Virus record (IMG/VR): IMGVR_UViG_3300049491_000350
Span: 1 to 64,000 of that record
Length of the DNA stretch: 64,000 bases
From: a virus
Reading direction: 5' to 3' (one strand)
The translations under genes and the position numbers were made by a program. The notes under the pieces were generated by a model. That model did not search any database and had not been told where the DNA came from. It saw only the letters and a list, made by a program, of their open reading frames with translations. Below are positions 15,232-21,901 of the stretch, one piece after another. Numbering within the stretch: position 1 is the stretch's first letter; each line of letters opens with the position of its first letter.

Positions 15232-15382
15232 CCGTTTGCGATGTGGGTGTCCGAAAGGAATATATAGATAAGATTTACGCCACTAACTGACGTAGTGGAA
15301 TCTGGGGCGATGCCATCCGAGACACAGGGAACAGGACGGCCAAAGCAGCTAAGTAAATCCTCGCCACATTGCAACGGTTTTT
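15230..15382 (+). ncRNA. Unidentified structured RNA in a gene-free gap
   Basis: The gap between 15231 and 15396 has no convincing gene but strong pairing. Its two ends form a 16-bp stem with one bulged base and one G-U pair: AACCGT/TGCGATGTGG (15230-15246) with CCACATTGCA/ACGGTT (15364-15379), followed by a short U-run. Inside, CCACTA/TAGTGG (280-298 of 15xxx) is a perfect 6-bp hairpin extended by AGATT/AATCT (15271-15275 with 15299-15303). GTGTC (15247-15251) can pair with GACAC (15321-15325), and GATTTAC (15272-15278) with GTAAATC (15353-15359), allowing alternative or pseudoknotted folds. I could not match it to a known class. Confidence 0.65.
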
Positions 15383-15395
15383 AAAACAGAGCCAA

Positions 15396-15809
15396 ATGAC
15401 TATAAAAGAACTTCTTGAGTACGCTGCTAAAAATGAGGTAGTGTACGTTCAATTGGAAACCAAATTAAAATTCGCAAGTTCTACCAAAGGCATTGTAGGC
15501 TGCATCAGGATAAGGGAAGGAGGTGTTACAGGGTGTGGCGTAATGTTTGAAGGTACTAATTGGGAGACATGGTTTCATGCTAAGGACGACAAGGATAAGA
15601 GAAGCAGGTATATGAGCCAGCTTAGTTTCTTTGTTAACGAACATGCTGCATGGTGGAACGGGCTGACAGACCCTCAAAGGGAAAAGGTTAAAGCGGCGTA
15701 CCATAGTGAGTATCAGTTTAAGGTAATAAGAGACCTATCTGATGACGAGATAAAACTGGTTTACTCAAAGAGAGATTTCTATGATACCATTTACAATTGT
15801 TTCAACTAA
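15396..15809 (+). CDS. Hypothetical protein
   Basis: A 137-aa protein. I start it at the ATG at 15396; an upstream TTG at 15369 lies inside the structured RNA stem and is rejected. The middle is rich in Trp and Gly (GVMFEGTNWETWFHAKDD), and the C-terminus ends in an aromatic YDTIYNCFN. No family recognised. Confidence 0.6.
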   Translation: MTIKELLEYAAKNEVVYVQLETKLKFASSTKGIVGCIRIREGGVTGCGVMFEGTNWETWFHAKDDKDKRSRYMSQLSFFVNEHAAWWNGLTDPQREKVKAAYHSEYQFKVIRDLSDDEIKLVYSKRDFYDTIYNCFN

Positions 15810-15819
15810 TAGAATAAAA

Positions 15820-16494
15820 ATGGAAGATAAGTATTACATAGTAAGTATCAAGCACACATCAAAAGGAGACAATGCGATAACGCTTTGGAGAGCGGATTCG
15901 TCCGGGTATTGCTTTAGAAAAGATTGGGCTGGCCTATACACAAAAAGCCAAATTGGTTTTATTGATATGAGGGAGACTGAAAATGTTGCAATATTGGCAT
16001 CTTCCGCAGACAAGTTGTTTGCGTCCGCTCTTTATGATGGGCAGGATATTGAGTGCCTTGAAAATTCAGAATCCGTAAGAGAGGCATTTAATCTGAACTA
16101 TGACAAGATGAAACAAAAGAGGATGGCTACCATCAATGTCTCGTATTACCACAAAGGCTCATCATTAAACAAGCAAAGTGATGACGAAGAAGAAAGCCGC
16201 ATTAAAAAAAAGATTGAATCAACGCTCGATGGCGTAGAAATAAAATGGAATTATCGCAGGTGTGGCAATACAACAAGGCAAGTGGATAGAGCGGTTCAAA
16301 TATTGTTTAGTGGGTCTATATGCAAAGTGAGAGACCATCACAGGATGGGCGAAGATACAAGGATGAATATGCGATTGGCTGACTTGATATTGAGGCGGAT
16401 GAACAATGAGGGGCATTTAGGAGGATTGGCTACAATAGGAGAACGTGTGTTGCTGAACAAGCAAAACATGACCCTTGAAATTTGCCGTAAATAA
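15820..16494 (+). CDS. Two-part hypothetical protein
   Basis: A 224-aa protein starting at the ATG at 15820, after the previous stop. The N-terminal ~50 residues (YYIVSIKHTSKGDNAITLWR, then GYC and WAGLYTKSQI) form a compact unit of a type seen in other Bacteroidota phage proteins of unknown function. The C-terminal ~110 residues are basic and helical. A charged linker joins the two. Function unknown. Confidence 0.6.
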   Translation: MEDKYYIVSIKHTSKGDNAITLWRADSSGYCFRKDWAGLYTKSQIGFIDMRETENVAILASSADKLFASALYDGQDIECLENSESVREAFNLNYDKMKQKRMATINVSYYHKGSSLNKQSDDEEESRIKKKIESTLDGVEIKWNYRRCGNTTRQVDRAVQILFSGSICKVRDHHRMGEDTRMNMRLADLILRRMNNEGHLGGLATIGERVLLNKQNMTLEICRK

Positions 16495-16500
16495 AAGAAG

Positions 16501-16512
16501 TAAAATATTTTA
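16501..16512. repeat. TAAAATATTTTA palindrome
   Basis: Located 6 nt after the previous stop and only 2 nt before the ATG at 16515. Confidence 0.85.
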
Positions 16513-16514
16513 AA

Positions 16515-16850
16515 ATGAAACATACGCTACTATCAATCGTTTTACTTTTCGCCTTGACGGCAAATGCCCAACAAGCAACCAAAGAAAAAGTGCCAGAGTT
16601 GAATCCGCTTATTTGGCATACGGTGTGGGAATGGAAGCCTATCAGATGGGCTGACTTTCCGCCAACTTCCAACAGGCCTATTTATTGGTATAATGATAGT
16701 ACCTGCGGAGGCAATGTTGTTTTTTCAAATTTAACGCTGGCGGATTTCTTTACACAACAGCCAGTTGTGATAAGAAATGATTCATGTACGTGCGACACTA
16801 AATTCAGGTGTGAAATGGGTGCGCCGTATGGGAAATGTATTTACCAGTAA
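16515..16850 (+). CDS. Exported protein with Sec signal peptide
   Basis: A 111-aa protein. The first 19 residues are a signal peptide (MKHTLLSIVLLFALTANA then QQ). The mature part has Trp-rich segments (LIWHTVWEWKPIRW) and cysteines near its C-terminus (SCTCDTKFRC) that could form disulfides. It should act in the periplasm or outer envelope. No family recognised. Confidence 0.6.
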   Translation: MKHTLLSIVLLFALTANAQQATKEKVPELNPLIWHTVWEWKPIRWADFPPTSNRPIYWYNDSTCGGNVVFSNLTLADFFTQQPVVIRNDSCTCDTKFRCEMGAPYGKCIYQ

Positions 16851-16896
16851 AGCAGTAACTTTACTTGCTATTTTTTTAATTTCAAAATAAAAAAAC

Positions 16897-16926
16897 TTCT
16901 GGGCGGAGTTATTAAACCCAACAATT
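16897..16926 (+). promoter_or_regulatory. Repeated 30-nt leader element, copy 2
   Basis: Starts TTCTGGGCGGAG and ends AAACCCAACAATT; 27 of 30 bases match the copy at 13979-14008. It lies 6 nt before the 16933 start codon, compared with 2 nt in copy 1. Confidence 0.55.
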
Positions 16927-16932
16927 ACATTT

Positions 16933-17823
16933 ATGAATAAGCAGTTAATCGAGTTTCTTAACAAGCTCAATGCTTTTGATGCAATTGACGCTGTTAAGTT
17001 TCACATGCTAAAAAAAGGCATATCCATTCTGCAACAAGGCAAGACAGCGAAAGATGCCTTTTCTTTTGTTGAGACCCTGCACAGGGATGGCCATTACAAC
17101 AACATCATGGGTATGTACACCGAAAGGCAATTGATTGGTTTCGGCAATTATCTTCTTTCTCCTGAAAGAGATGCGAAATTTGACACAATGGATAAAAGCC
17201 TTCCGATTGATGACATGAAGAATGTTGTGCAGTTTGCTGACCTTAAACACTGGAAGTTCCCATTGTCTGATGTATCTGGTGATGATTTCAAAACGGCAGT
17301 AGAACAGGAGGAAGGTGCTGCAATTGAAAAAGGGAAAGTGATTGGTGAAGAAAAGATGGCTGAAAAAATAAATGAAAAGGCGGAAGAAAAAATTCAACAG
17401 CAGCAGGAGAAACAGGAGCAGCAGCAGGAAAAGCAACAGGAAGAAAAGCTGGATGATAAAGCAAATGAAAAGGCTGAACAGCAGGAAGAAAAACAGGAAC
17501 AGGTTGAAGAAAAGCAGGAGCAAATTGGGGAACAACAGCAGGAAGAAAAACAGGAGGAGAAAGCAGAAGAAAAAACTGAACAGCCATTGGAAGTGATTGA
17601 TGAAAAGGCTGATGAAAAAGCGGATGAGAAAGCGGATGAGAAAATTGAAGGCACTGATACTAAGCAGGAAGAAAAAGCAGAAGAATTGGGCAACCAGCAT
17701 GAAGAAAAGCTGGATGACAAAGCGAATGAAAAGGCTGAACAGCAGGAAGAAAAACCTAAGCCACACAGAAGGAGTGCTGCCGCTAAGAAGGCTGATGAAA
17801 AGAAGGAAGAAAACAAAGATTAA
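16933..17823 (+). CDS. Acidic Glu/Lys/Gln repeat protein
   Basis: A 296-aa protein. Residues 1-120 are an ordinary helical domain; the rest is a highly charged Glu/Gln/Lys repeat region (KQEEK, DEKADEKADEK), likely extended helix or coiled coil. A 55-bp segment at 17440-17494 recurs at 17701-17755 with two mismatches, encoding KLDDKANEKAEQQEEK. The C-terminus is basic. It lies between the accessory block and the packaging genes and is followed by a terminator. The role is unknown; a structural spacer or nucleic-acid mimic is possible but unproven. Confidence 0.65.
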   Translation: MNKQLIEFLNKLNAFDAIDAVKFHMLKKGISILQQGKTAKDAFSFVETLHRDGHYNNIMGMYTERQLIGFGNYLLSPERDAKFDTMDKSLPIDDMKNVVQFADLKHWKFPLSDVSGDDFKTAVEQEEGAAIEKGKVIGEEKMAEKINEKAEEKIQQQQEKQEQQQEKQQEEKLDDKANEKAEQQEEKQEQVEEKQEQIGEQQQEEKQEEKAEEKTEQPLEVIDEKADEKADEKADEKIEGTDTKQEEKAEELGNQHEEKLDDKANEKAEQQEEKPKPHRRSAAAKKADEKKEENKD

Positions 17824-17849
17824 ATGTGCTGATTGCGCCTATAACGGAG

Positions 17850-17907
17850 GGGCGTAATTGGTTTTAATTATGCCCTCTGTCAAGATTTATTGGCAGAGGG
17901 CTTTTTT
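17850..17907 (+). terminator. Intrinsic terminator with competing upstream hairpin
   Basis: Terminator hairpin GCCCTCTG (17872-17879) with CAGAGGGC (17894-17901) is followed by six T. A second 10-bp hairpin, GGGCGTAATT (17850-17859) with AATTATGCCC (17866-17875), uses the same GCCC, so the two cannot form together. This is the layout of an attenuator. It ends the accessory operon or gates transcription into the packaging genes. Confidence 0.8.
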
Positions 17908-17913
17908 AAGTTT

Positions 17914-18378
17914 ATGAAGTACAAACAAAAAGAGGCTTATGGTTGCGGATTGTATGCGGTAGCAAACGCTTGCAATTTAAACGATTTCGTAACAGATGAC
18001 AGGCTTGAGAAAAGCAAGGCTGGCTTATTGATAGGCCAGCTATCAAAGTGGATGCAGGATGACGGGAAAGCTATCTATATAGATACGCTTTATTACAATC
18101 ATGCAGGCAAGAAGCTCCCGTACTCCGCCTTGCATTATAAGCCAGTAGGCGAAAATGTTTTATTTTTACCTATATTGATAAATGTAAGGTTTTCTGACGC
18201 AGGTAAAAACCATTTGATTGGCGGCAAGATTGACAAAGAAGGAAAATTGTATTTGTATGACAGCTTAAAGGATGACGTTGTAGAGACAACCCTTTCAAAA
18301 GTAAATACAATGTATCATAATGTTTACGGGCTGTTTGTATTCATGTGCCTTGAGACAGGCGGCTACGTTTTTATTTAA
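17914..18378 (+). CDS. Papain-like (C39-type) cysteine peptidase candidate
   Basis: A 154-aa protein. The N-terminus Q5-(5 residues)-C11 in QKEAYGCGLYAVANAC matches the oxyanion Gln and nucleophile Cys of papain-fold peptidases. H100 in KNHLIGG and D116 in YLYDSLKD follow at the spacing of the C39 family. The length fits a minimal catalytic domain. I chose the ATG at 17914; a TTG at 17890 lies in the terminator hairpin. It sits two genes before the terminase, so prohead processing or attack on host proteins are both possible. The call is by motif geometry only. Confidence 0.55.
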   Translation: MKYKQKEAYGCGLYAVANACNLNDFVTDDRLEKSKAGLLIGQLSKWMQDDGKAIYIDTLYYNHAGKKLPYSALHYKPVGENVLFLPILINVRFSDAGKNHLIGGKIDKEGKLYLYDSLKDDVVETTLSKVNTMYHNVYGLFVFMCLETGGYVFI

Positions 18379-18394
18379 CTATTAAAAAACTTTT

Positions 18395-18745
18395 ATGTCT
18401 AAGTTTAAAAAAGGAGACAAGGTAATTTGCGTTCACGACCATAATGACGTAAAGCAAGGCGATGTCCTTGAAGTGATAGTTCCTTCCACCAATTGCTGCA
18501 ATGGCATTATTTTCAAGGACAGGAATTACCACTACCCACAAGAATGCTTTGAATATTATAAAGAATCCGACAAGCCAAGCGGAGCTTTCCTTATTGACGA
18601 GCAGGGCATCATGGAAACCTTATTAGAAGTTGAACGTAAAATATTTTACAATCAGGTTCAAGGAGTGATACCAGTTGATATTGTAAAGTCGCAACTGTTT
18701 AAGATAATTAAGGCTTTAGGTTTACAAGAAAAAATGATACCCTAA
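18395..18745 (+). CDS. Hypothetical protein upstream of TerL
   Basis: A 116-aa protein. Residues 1-55 look like an SH3-type small barrel (KKGDKVICVHDHNDVKQGDV); the rest is helical. A TAAAATATTTTA palindrome is embedded in frame (18637-18648, coding KIFY). It ends 2 nt before TerL, the usual place of a small terminase subunit, but the sequence does not show a clear TerS helix-turn-helix. Confidence 0.5.
   Translation: MSKFKKGDKVICVHDHNDVKQGDVLEVIVPSTNCCNGIIFKDRNYHYPQECFEYYKESDKPSGAFLIDEQGIMETLLEVERKIFYNQVQGVIPVDIVKSQLFKIIKALGLQEKMIP
18637..18648. repeat. TAAAATATTTTA palindrome (in coding sequence)
   Basis: Inside the gene before TerL, 99 nt upstream of the TerL start; encodes part of RKIFY. 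Confidence 0.8.
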
Positions 18746-18747
18746 GA

Positions 18748-20766
18748 ATGGCTACTCAAAAGATAGAATTAATGGGTGGCAAATGGAATGATGTTCCATA
18801 TATATTTGAGACCCCATCAGTACCAACTGACGAAAAGAAAATATACAACTTCGACAAGAAACGGAAAGACCAGATATGGTCTATCCCTGACGACATAAAA
18901 AGATTCAGGGAGATGTCTGTCGGGGAGAAGAAATTATTTGTTGAGCAGGAGAGGGAGAGATGGATAAATGGATTCTGGTTATTCATTGACGGAGAGCCTA
19001 CCTACATAACAGGTATGCACTATGACCATCTGGTGTACCAGACGTTTGAATTTGGCAAGGCTGATTATCTTGATAGCCAGAGGCACGATTTCTATTTCAG
19101 GGATTATTGCAGGAGGGATAAATATTCATACGGTGAGTTATGGATGAAGCCGAGGCGTTACGGGATGACTGCGGAGGAGATAACCGAGAATCAATATATA
19201 GCACTATCTGCGGAGAACATGCAGGTTGGGCTTGTGTCTAATGAAAACAAAAAGACAATTGATTCTATTTTCAGACCAATCGTTGATTCGTACATCAAGC
19301 GGCCTAAGTATATCAGGGCAAGGATATACATGCCTAATGGCAAGAAGCCCAGAAAGGAAATGTTGTTTCAGGGGAACGTGATTAAAAACTACGATTCCGA
19401 TGACCTGTACATGGATACAAATGGCGACCTTAATGGATGGATAATACCGAAGGCTACCACAGTTACAGCGTTTGATGCGATGAAACTGCATAAGCTAACT
19501 GCTGATGAAGTTTGGAAATGGATTATATGTAACCCAGAGGAGTTCTGGGGCGCACACAAGAAGTGCCTTGAAGATGGTGGGCGCATCATAGGCAAAGCAT
19601 CTTTCCTGTCAACAATGGGCGATAGCGATGACTACGCTGATGCTATTGAGGCAGGTGTACGCATGTGGCACGGCAGCGACCCGTCAGAAAGGGATGCCAA
19701 CGGAAGGACAAAGACTGGATTGTACAGGTACTTTATTGATGCTATATATTCCCTCCGGGAGTTCAAGAATGAATTTGGCAAAATAAATATTGACCAAGCT
19801 GAAACATTCCTTGAGAATGAGTTTGCTAAACTCGACCCTAACAGCAAAGAGTATGTGTTTGAGAAAAGGCGTATGCCGAGGAAGCCTGATGACGCTTTGA
19901 TGGGCGCAGATGTTTCAAAAATATTTGACAACCCACGCATACCAAAAAGGCTTGAGATTATAAAGAAGTTATCGCCTGCTGATAAGCCTTATGTATTTGG
20001 CAATTGCAACGAATTGAATAATGGCAGGGTAGAATGGGAGCCGACCCCAAAGGGTATTTGGAAAATGGCTACACTTCCAATGATGGACGCTGTTAGGAAA
20101 ATAGATGCCAGCAACAGGTATAAAAAAATAGGTGAGCTATTCTTCAAGCCAGTTAACCCGGAAGGCTGTGGCGGATACGATTCAATAAACTTTGCTGACG
20201 TTGATACAACCTCTGGCAACAAGTCAAGGGCTGCTGCAATATTCAGGCAGAAGTTTGATTACTATGGAAATGGAGGAGCTAACAGGTATGTATCATTAAT
20301 GGTGCAACGTCCTGATGAGCCAGACGATGCTCATTACGAAGTAATAAAAATGTGCAGGTTTTTGGGATACCCTGTAATGATAGACCGTGCTGCATTGACT
20401 GGAATCAAAAAGAAGTTCAAGGAGCATGGCATGGGCGACTTTCTTATGAAGAACCCGAAGGATGGAATCATGGGCATGTGGGCGGACAACCAAAAGCGTT
20501 TCACTAAGGATGGTGTAAATAAAGTGTACGGGTACTTTAAGAACCCACAAAGCGAACATGACTTTGATGCGATAGAAGAACAGCCTTTTGAAGAACTGTT
20601 TGAAGATATGATTCCATTTAAAATACACAAGACAACAAAGTTTGACGTTGCTATGGCCGACATATTGCTTGAGTATGGAATGGAGCAGATAATAGAAACA
20701 TCGCTTCGTGATTCTGCCGCAAGCGGCATTTATAAAAACAACCCTTTGTTTGGCAAGCGGAATTAA
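18748..20766 (+). CDS. terL: Terminase large subunit (TerL)
   Basis: A 672-aa packaging motor. The ATPase domain carries a deviant Walker A, KPRRYGMT at 134-141, with Met where Lys is usual and an Arg supplying the charge, as in several phage TerL groups. The C-terminal RNase H-like nuclease begins at ADVDTTSG (483-490, D484 and D486 as metal ligands), with later acidic ligands near D647. It cuts concatemeric DNA and pumps it through the portal. Length is typical for Bacteroidota podoviruses. The portal follows after the two co-chaperonin genes. Confidence 0.85.
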   Translation: MATQKIELMGGKWNDVPYIFETPSVPTDEKKIYNFDKKRKDQIWSIPDDIKRFREMSVGEKKLFVEQERERWINGFWLFIDGEPTYITGMHYDHLVYQTFEFGKADYLDSQRHDFYFRDYCRRDKYSYGELWMKPRRYGMTAEEITENQYIALSAENMQVGLVSNENKKTIDSIFRPIVDSYIKRPKYIRARIYMPNGKKPRKEMLFQGNVIKNYDSDDLYMDTNGDLNGWIIPKATTVTAFDAMKLHKLTADEVWKWIICNPEEFWGAHKKCLEDGGRIIGKASFLSTMGDSDDYADAIEAGVRMWHGSDPSERDANGRTKTGLYRYFIDAIYSLREFKNEFGKINIDQAETFLENEFAKLDPNSKEYVFEKRRMPRKPDDALMGADVSKIFDNPRIPKRLEIIKKLSPADKPYVFGNCNELNNGRVEWEPTPKGIWKMATLPMMDAVRKIDASNRYKKIGELFFKPVNPEGCGGYDSINFADVDTTSGNKSRAAAIFRQKFDYYGNGGANRYVSLMVQRPDEPDDAHYEVIKMCRFLGYPVMIDRAALTGIKKKFKEHGMGDFLMKNPKDGIMGMWADNQKRFTKDGVNKVYGYFKNPQSEHDFDAIEEQPFEELFEDMIPFKIHKTTKFDVAMADILLEYGMEQIIETSLRDSAASGIYKNNPLFGKRN

Positions 20767-20775
20767 AATATTTTA
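20764..20775. repeat. TAAAATATTTTA palindrome
   Basis: Begins at the TerL stop codon; ends 22 nt before the GroES start. Confidence 0.85.
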
Positions 20776-20797
20776 ATAATCATAAAAAACAAAAACA

Positions 20798-21085
20798 ATG
20801 GCAAAGAACAAGAAAAAGATTTTAACTCCTTATGGAGACAGAGTATTGATAATACCAGAGGACAAGCTGGTTAAAACAGCAGGTGGTATTTATATACCAG
20901 AAACAGTTGTGCAGAAGCCAAGCACAGGGAAGGTGTTTAAGATTGGCGAAGATGTAAGCAAGACTAAGGTTGGCGACAATGTTATGTTTGGCAAAGAGGC
21001 TGGCATTGCTATGGAAGTGGACGGTGCAAAATATTTACTCATGCGTGAGGGCGAAATATTTATGAAGTATGAAGAAGAAGCATGA
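20798..21085 (+). CDS. Phage GroES co-chaperonin
   Basis: A 95-aa protein of normal GroES length with the family hallmarks: PYGDRVLIIP at 11-20, a mobile loop KTAGGIYIPE at 26-35 whose Gly-Ile-Tyr-Ile contacts GroEL, VGDNVMFGKEAG at 58-69, and a C-terminal strand ending in KYLLMREGEI. It should cap the host GroEL. By analogy with T4 gp31, it probably assists folding of the capsid protein. It lies in the packaging module between TerL and portal, and overlaps the next gene by 17 nt if that gene starts at 21069. Confidence 0.9.
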   Translation: MAKNKKKILTPYGDRVLIIPEDKLVKTAGGIYIPETVVQKPSTGKVFKIGEDVSKTKVGDNVMFGKEAGIAMEVDGAKYLLMREGEIFMKYEEEA

Positions 21086-21797
21086 AATGAATCCGGGCAA
21101 GATACTTGTCAGGATTAACAAGAAGGAGAAGTCCGCAATGTTTGAAAAAGAGATACACTGCGATGATGGCACTACTGTAAATCTCATCACCAGTATTGAG
21201 GCTTCTGAAAACTCCGAAGCTCAATACACCCAATCAATACACGCAGGCGATGTGATTGCTGTTGCGGGAGATATTGACTGGATAAAGGTGGGAGACAGGG
21301 CTATGCTTGATTACATTGCCGATGTTGATGGAGATGTGGTGGCTTACAAAGACATCAACAAGGATAAGTATATCTGCATAGAAGTAAATGCAAAGTATCA
21401 CGACAGCGACTTCCTTATACCTGCTGACAGGAACAGGAGCTATGACAAATACCTATTCAAAAAAGGAGACCTTGATACATCTTCTATGCTTATTGCCATA
21501 ATGAGAGACGGCGTGTTGATTCCGAATTTCCCATACGTTATCTTAGCGTACAGGAATTTAAAGTCAATCGTATCGCAAGCTGGCATTATGACAATAGAAG
21601 TGGAGGAGACGGTGATAGAGAGGGTTGTAATAGCAACACATTCAAGAAGCAGGTTGAAGGTAGGAGACCATGTTATAATTGAGGCAGAGAGTATGTTTGA
21701 CAGAAAAACTGATGGCAAGATGGTGTCTGTTGTGTTTGAGCATGATGTGCTGGCAACCGTTGTAACAGAAGTAAATCTGATTGAAACACTGGATTAA
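21069..21797 (+). CDS. Tandem GroES-like protein
   Basis: A 242-aa protein (236 aa if it starts at ATG 21087). It reads as two GroES-like barrels in a row. Unit 1 (~7-118) has NPGKILVRIN, HAGDVIAVAGD and IKVGDRAMLD. Unit 2 (~120-240) has FPYVILAYRNL, QAGIMTIEVEE and LKVGDHVIIEAESM. The unit-1 mobile loop is replaced by a longer acidic loop. Double GroES domains are known from plastid Cpn20, but I know of no common phage version. It may act as an altered cap with the adjacent GroES, or be a structural protein built on the fold. Confidence 0.65.
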   Translation: MKKKHEMNPGKILVRINKKEKSAMFEKEIHCDDGTTVNLITSIEASENSEAQYTQSIHAGDVIAVAGDIDWIKVGDRAMLDYIADVDGDVVAYKDINKDKYICIEVNAKYHDSDFLIPADRNRSYDKYLFKKGDLDTSSMLIAIMRDGVLIPNFPYVILAYRNLKSIVSQAGIMTIEVEETVIERVVIATHSRSRLKVGDHVIIEAESMFDRKTDGKMVSVVFEHDVLATVVTEVNLIETLD

Positions 21798-21819
21798 AGC
21801 ATGAGCGGTTAGTAGCCCC

Positions 21820-21865
21820 AGCCAGTCGTAAAAGCCATTAAAGCTGATGCGGCTGGCTTTTTGTT
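21820..21865 (+). terminator. Intrinsic terminator after GroES-like genes
   Basis: AGCCAGTCGTA (21820-21830) pairs with TGCGGCTGGCT (21848-21858) over 11 bp including two G-U pairs, followed by a T-rich run. It separates the TerL/GroES transcript from the portal gene. Confidence 0.8.
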
Positions 21866-21877
21866 TAAAATATTTTA
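21866..21877. repeat. TAAAATATTTTA palindrome
   Basis: Abuts the T-run of the terminator and lies 24 nt before the portal start, with no stop codon overlap. Confidence 0.85.
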
Positions 21878-21901
21878 TATTTTCGTACCAAACTTTTTTA
21901 T

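Noticed and set aside
15135-15374. 79-aa minus-strand frame in the structured RNA gap
   Set aside because: Starts with TTG, overlaps the upstream gene antisense and shows no domain; the strong terminal stem explains the region better.
15230-15382. Hammerhead, HDV-like or tRNA-like RNA
   Set aside because: The CTGACG loop lacks the conserved CUGAUGA and GAAA pairing of a hammerhead, the HDV double pseudoknot was not found, and no cloverleaf or T-loop is present.
17008-17766. 252-aa minus-strand hydrophobic frame
   Set aside because: The Phe/Leu-rich sequence is the antisense of the Glu/Lys repeats; no membrane protein is needed to explain it.
17890-17913. TTG start for the protease candidate
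   Set aside because: These codons lie within the terminator hairpin and T-run; ATG 17914 keeps the Q5/C11 motif near the N-terminus as expected.
18748-20766. TerL inactive because Walker A lysine is missing
   Set aside because: KPRRYGMT fits the deviant Arg-containing Walker A known in several phage terminases, so loss of function is not implied.
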